Below, piece after piece: positions 61,692-64,000 of a DNA stretch of 64,000 nucleotides. The DNA is from Caballeronia concitans (lineage in GTDB: Bacteria > Pseudomonadota > Gammaproteobacteria > Burkholderiales > Burkholderiaceae), in NCBI RefSeq assembly GCF_001544615.1, contig NZ_FCNV02000002.1:620001-684000 (forward strand), in the 5' to 3' direction. The first letter of the stretch is position 1. Every line of letters begins with the position of its first letter. Made by a program: the position numbers and the translations under genes. The notes below the pieces were generated by a model. That model was given only the letters and a program-made list of their open reading frames with translations, did no database searches and was not told the DNA's origin.

Positions 61692-63251
61692 ATGAACTCC
61701 AACAATCGCTTGAGCCAATTTCCGCGCGATATTTTCGCGGGCACGGTCGTCTTTCTCGTCGCCATGCCACTCTGTCTCGGCATAGCCAACGCATCGGGCG
61801 TCGATGCCTTCGCCGGGCTCTTGTCCGGCATCATCGGTGGCCTCGTCGTCGCGTTGCTGAGTGGATCGCACCTGAGCGTCAGTGGTCCCGCAGCCGGTCT
61901 CATCGTTATCGTCGTCGATGGCATCGCCGGACTCGGCAGCTTCTCTTCGTTCCTGCTCGCGGTGCTGCTTTCCGGCGCTATTCAGTTCGGCTTCGGCATG
62001 CTCAAGGCGGGGCGCTTCGCGGCCTATGTGCCTTCGTCGGTCATCAAGGGAATGCTTGCGGCCATTGGCCTCTTGCTCGTCATCAAGCAGATACCGCTCG
62101 CGGCGGGACTCGCCAATGACGGCGCGCAAGCCGCGAGCGGCGCAGGCATGGCCGATACCCCGTTCGGCGCAATGTCCGTGGCGGCATGCGCGGTCGCACT
62201 CGTCTCGCTAGCGATGCTGGCCGGATGGGAAACGCGCGCGTTGCGGCGCTTTGCCTTCGTGCGCGTGGTGCCCGCGCCGCTTGCCGTGGTCGCGTTCGGC
62301 ATTGGCGTGACGCTCTTGCTCGACATGATCGCGCCGGGGTTCGCGCCGCCGGCGCAGCACCGCGTTTCGTTGCCGTCGATGCAAACGTTTGCGGCATTCA
62401 CTCACGCGCTCGCATGGCCCGATGTCTCGCAGTTCGCGAAGCCCGATGTATGGCGTCTCGCGCTGACGCTCGCCATCGTCGCGAGTCTGGAAACGCTGCT
62501 GTGTCTCGAAGCGGTCGAACAGATCGACCCGAGGAAGCGTGCCGCGCAGCCCGATCGTGAATTGAAGGCGCAAGGCATCGGCAACATGATGGCCGGGGCA
62601 ATGGGCGCGCTGCCGATCACATCGGTGATCGTGCGCAGTTCCGCGAACGTGCATGCGGGCGCGCAAAGCCGCTGGTCGTCGTTCATTCACGGCGTGCTGC
62701 TGCTTGCAAGCGTGTTCGCGCTGACGAGCATCATCAATCTCATTCCGCTCGCGTGCCTCGCCGCGATCCTTATTTTCACGGGCTTGAAGCTCGCCAAGCC
62801 TTCGCTGTTCGCGGCGGTGGCGAAGCAAGGCATCGGACGTTTTGCTCCGTTCATGGTAACGATTGCCGGCGTATTGCTGACCGATCTCTTGATGGGCATT
62901 CTGCTCGGCATCGCGTGTAGTCTCGCGCTCGCGGTGCATGCGAATCTCAGGCGGCCCATCACGGTCGCGCAGCACGACGACCACTATCTGCTCTCGTTCC
63001 GAAAGGACGTTTCGTTTCTCGGCAAGGTATCGCTCAGGCATCATCTGCGTGCGATACCCGATGGCGCCACCGTCATTCTCGATGCCTCGCGCGCCGACTA
63101 CATCGACCCCGACGTGCGCGAACTCATCGATGACTTCGTGGCCGATGCGCCCGCGCGACGCATGCATGTCGAATGCCGTCAGTTTCCGCGTTCGAATGCG
63201 CAGTCTGCCGGAAGCGGCTGGATGGGACTGATGCGGCAACGAGAGAACTAA
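61692..63251 (+). CDS. SulP-family inorganic anion transporter with STAS domain
   Basis: A 519-residue permease with 10-12 membrane segments (FPRDIFAGTVVFLVAMPLCL, then GLLSGIIGGLVVALLSGS and LSVSGPAAGLIVIVVDGI, the substrate-site region). The last ~80 residues (LLSFRKDVSFLGKVSLRHHL, then TVILDASRADYIDPDVRELI) form a STAS-like cytosolic domain. SulP proteins carry sulfate, bicarbonate or dicarboxylates; directly behind a carbonic anhydrase gene bicarbonate is the likely substrate. ATG 61692 chosen as the start of the family-like region. Confidence 0.88.
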   Translation: MNSNNRLSQFPRDIFAGTVVFLVAMPLCLGIANASGVDAFAGLLSGIIGGLVVALLSGSHLSVSGPAAGLIVIVVDGIAGLGSFSSFLLAVLLSGAIQFGFGMLKAGRFAAYVPSSVIKGMLAAIGLLLVIKQIPLAAGLANDGAQAASGAGMADTPFGAMSVAACAVALVSLAMLAGWETRALRRFAFVRVVPAPLAVVAFGIGVTLLLDMIAPGFAPPAQHRVSLPSMQTFAAFTHALAWPDVSQFAKPDVWRLALTLAIVASLETLLCLEAVEQIDPRKRAAQPDRELKAQGIGNMMAGAMGALPITSVIVRSSANVHAGAQSRWSSFIHGVLLLASVFALTSIINLIPLACLAAILIFTGLKLAKPSLFAAVAKQGIGRFAPFMVTIAGVLLTDLLMGILLGIACSLALAVHANLRRPITVAQHDDHYLLSFRKDVSFLGKVSLRHHLRAIPDGATVILDASRADYIDPDVRELIDDFVADAPARRMHVECRQFPRSNAQSAGSGWMGLMRQREN

Positions 63252-63262
63252 ATGCCGCCGTT

Positions 63263-63766
63263 CTACGGAATGCGATAGCTGCCCGTCTTCTTGCCGATGT
63301 AGTTGTACGTACCTTTATCCGAGGGCAGGGCGACCACTTGCTGCCAGTCGAACTGTCCCTGGATGCCCTTATATTTCCCGGTGCCCGAACTGAGCGTGCC
63401 TTTGCCTGTCGTCGATCCGCCCTGATACGTGTACGCCTCAACGAACTTGTCGCCGTCCTTGTCCGAATAGACGCAGTATCCCGTTGCGCTGCCGGCGCTG
63501 AATCCCGCTTCGACGCAGCGCGCGGTCACGTTCTGCATCAGCGGCGTCTTGCTGTTGTTGGTCATCAGGAGCGTCGATTCGAAGAGAAAAACGGCGTCGT
63601 CGCCGCTGACGGTGACGTTTCGGACATCGGCTCCGGATGCGGTGTAAGTCGCTTCGATCGTGCCTTGCTTCGGGAGCGTCTGTGAATGACCGATCGATGC
63701 CCCGCATGCCGCTATGACGCCGACCAAGGCGTGAATCAGAAACCTGCCTGAAGCACTATTGCTCAT
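63263..63766 (-). CDS. Exported protein of unknown function
   Basis: A 167-residue product with a signal peptide (FLIHALVGVIAACGASIGHS). The mature protein is beta-rich: GTIEATYTASGADVRNVTVS, two cysteines in NVTARCVEAGF and GYCVYSDKDGD, then GKGTLSSGTGKYKGIQGQFD. The pattern Y-Q-G-G-x-x-x-G-K-G-T-L-x-x-G-T-G-K-Y-x-G-I is seen in small exported bacterial proteins of lipocalin/allene-oxide-cyclase-like type, unproven here. ATG 63766 follows a strong GGAGGT. It is convergent with the SulP gene; 63767-64000 holds only its promoter region. Confidence 0.7.
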   Translation of the reverse strand: MSNSASGRFLIHALVGVIAACGASIGHSQTLPKQGTIEATYTASGADVRNVTVSGDDAVFLFESTLLMTNNSKTPLMQNVTARCVEAGFSAGSATGYCVYSDKDGDKFVEAYTYQGGSTTGKGTLSSGTGKYKGIQGQFDWQQVVALPSDKGTYNYIGKKTGSYRIP

Positions 63767-64000
63767 GATGATCAACCTCCACGTTCTTGTTTCCAACTTG
63801 CGGTGATTCGAATAGGTGCGCGGCAGCAAAGGGAACACTCGGACACGATCGAGCACAGGCGCGTCGAATGAGTTCGAGCGCGCCGTATGAAATTCGACGT
63901 GTGATTCAGATGGCTTTCCTGCGCGATGCCGCACACTCACGTTTTATAGAAGTTAGAAATCGAAAGGTCCAGTGCATATTCTCGTAAGTCAGTAGGTGCC

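Noticed and set aside
1-64000. CRISPR arrays, tRNA/rRNA genes, insertion-sequence transposases
   Set aside because: No regularly spaced short repeats, no tRNA-like cloverleaf and no transposase motif were seen by eye; the resolvase-like protein lacks catalytic residues. A dedicated scan was not possible.

Overview
The window is high-GC betaproteobacterial DNA that looks like Burkholderia sensu lato (Caballeronia, Paraburkholderia or Burkholderia). The reasons are the gene families present (OtnK/OtnC, hmf-type furan catabolism, BcpA/CdiA-like adhesins with an extended signal peptide), the tight ATGA-type overlaps, and a dispersed repeat carrying the GGTTACTTTCTTTGC hairpin that I associate with this group. 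I see no tRNA, rRNA, CRISPR array, transposase gene or intact phage.

Layout. 1-9.5 kb is a housekeeping/accessory mix: a PCMT-erythromycin esterase fusion (cut by the window edge), MgtC, a single-chain dihydroxyacetone kinase, a diguanylate cyclase, a long inverted repeat (6372-7036), tartrate dehydrogenase and an atypical crotonase. 9.5-14.4 kb holds a resolvase-family protein without its catalytic residues, the four-carbon acid sugar genes otnK-otnC with a divergent DeoR regulator, and a YghU-type GST. At 14.7-17.6 kb lies a broken TpsA/filamentous haemagglutinin gene, followed by a GAF/HTH regulator, a chemoreceptor and an aldehyde dehydrogenase.

22.0-36.2 kb is the metabolic centrepiece: a contiguous furan catabolic locus (LysR | hmfF-hmfG-hmfA-hmfB-hmfC-hmfD-hmfE-hmfH-transporter | LysR). 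By family knowledge, HmfH oxidises hydroxymethylfurfural to furandicarboxylate. HmfF, with the prenylated flavin made by HmfG, decarboxylates that to 2-furoate. HmfD activates furoate to furoyl-CoA, HmfABC hydroxylates it, and HmfE leads to 2-oxoglutarate. An aldehyde dehydrogenase sits in the same transcription unit as one LysR.

37.1-43.0 kb is a second truncated TpsA gene followed by displaced C-terminal toxin-like modules and small, lower-GC immunity-like genes, including a decayed third module. It resembles an orphan contact-dependent-inhibition array. The two TpsA fragments share about 1.04 kb of near-identical DNA at an ungapped offset of exactly 23,060 bp, in direct orientation, and so bracket the furan locus.

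43-64 kb: an MHS-family transporter with an M20 amidohydrolase and a LysR; a GGDEF-EAL protein; a complete YtfQRT-YjfF-like sugar ABC transporter with a GntR regulator; a Tat-exported tyrosinase with a clear terminator; a TupA-type ATP-grasp protein facing a stand-alone BY-kinase domain; a DUF1326/DUF2182 pair; and carbonic anhydrase plus SulP transporter. All functional calls come from reading the translated sequence; no database search was possible.
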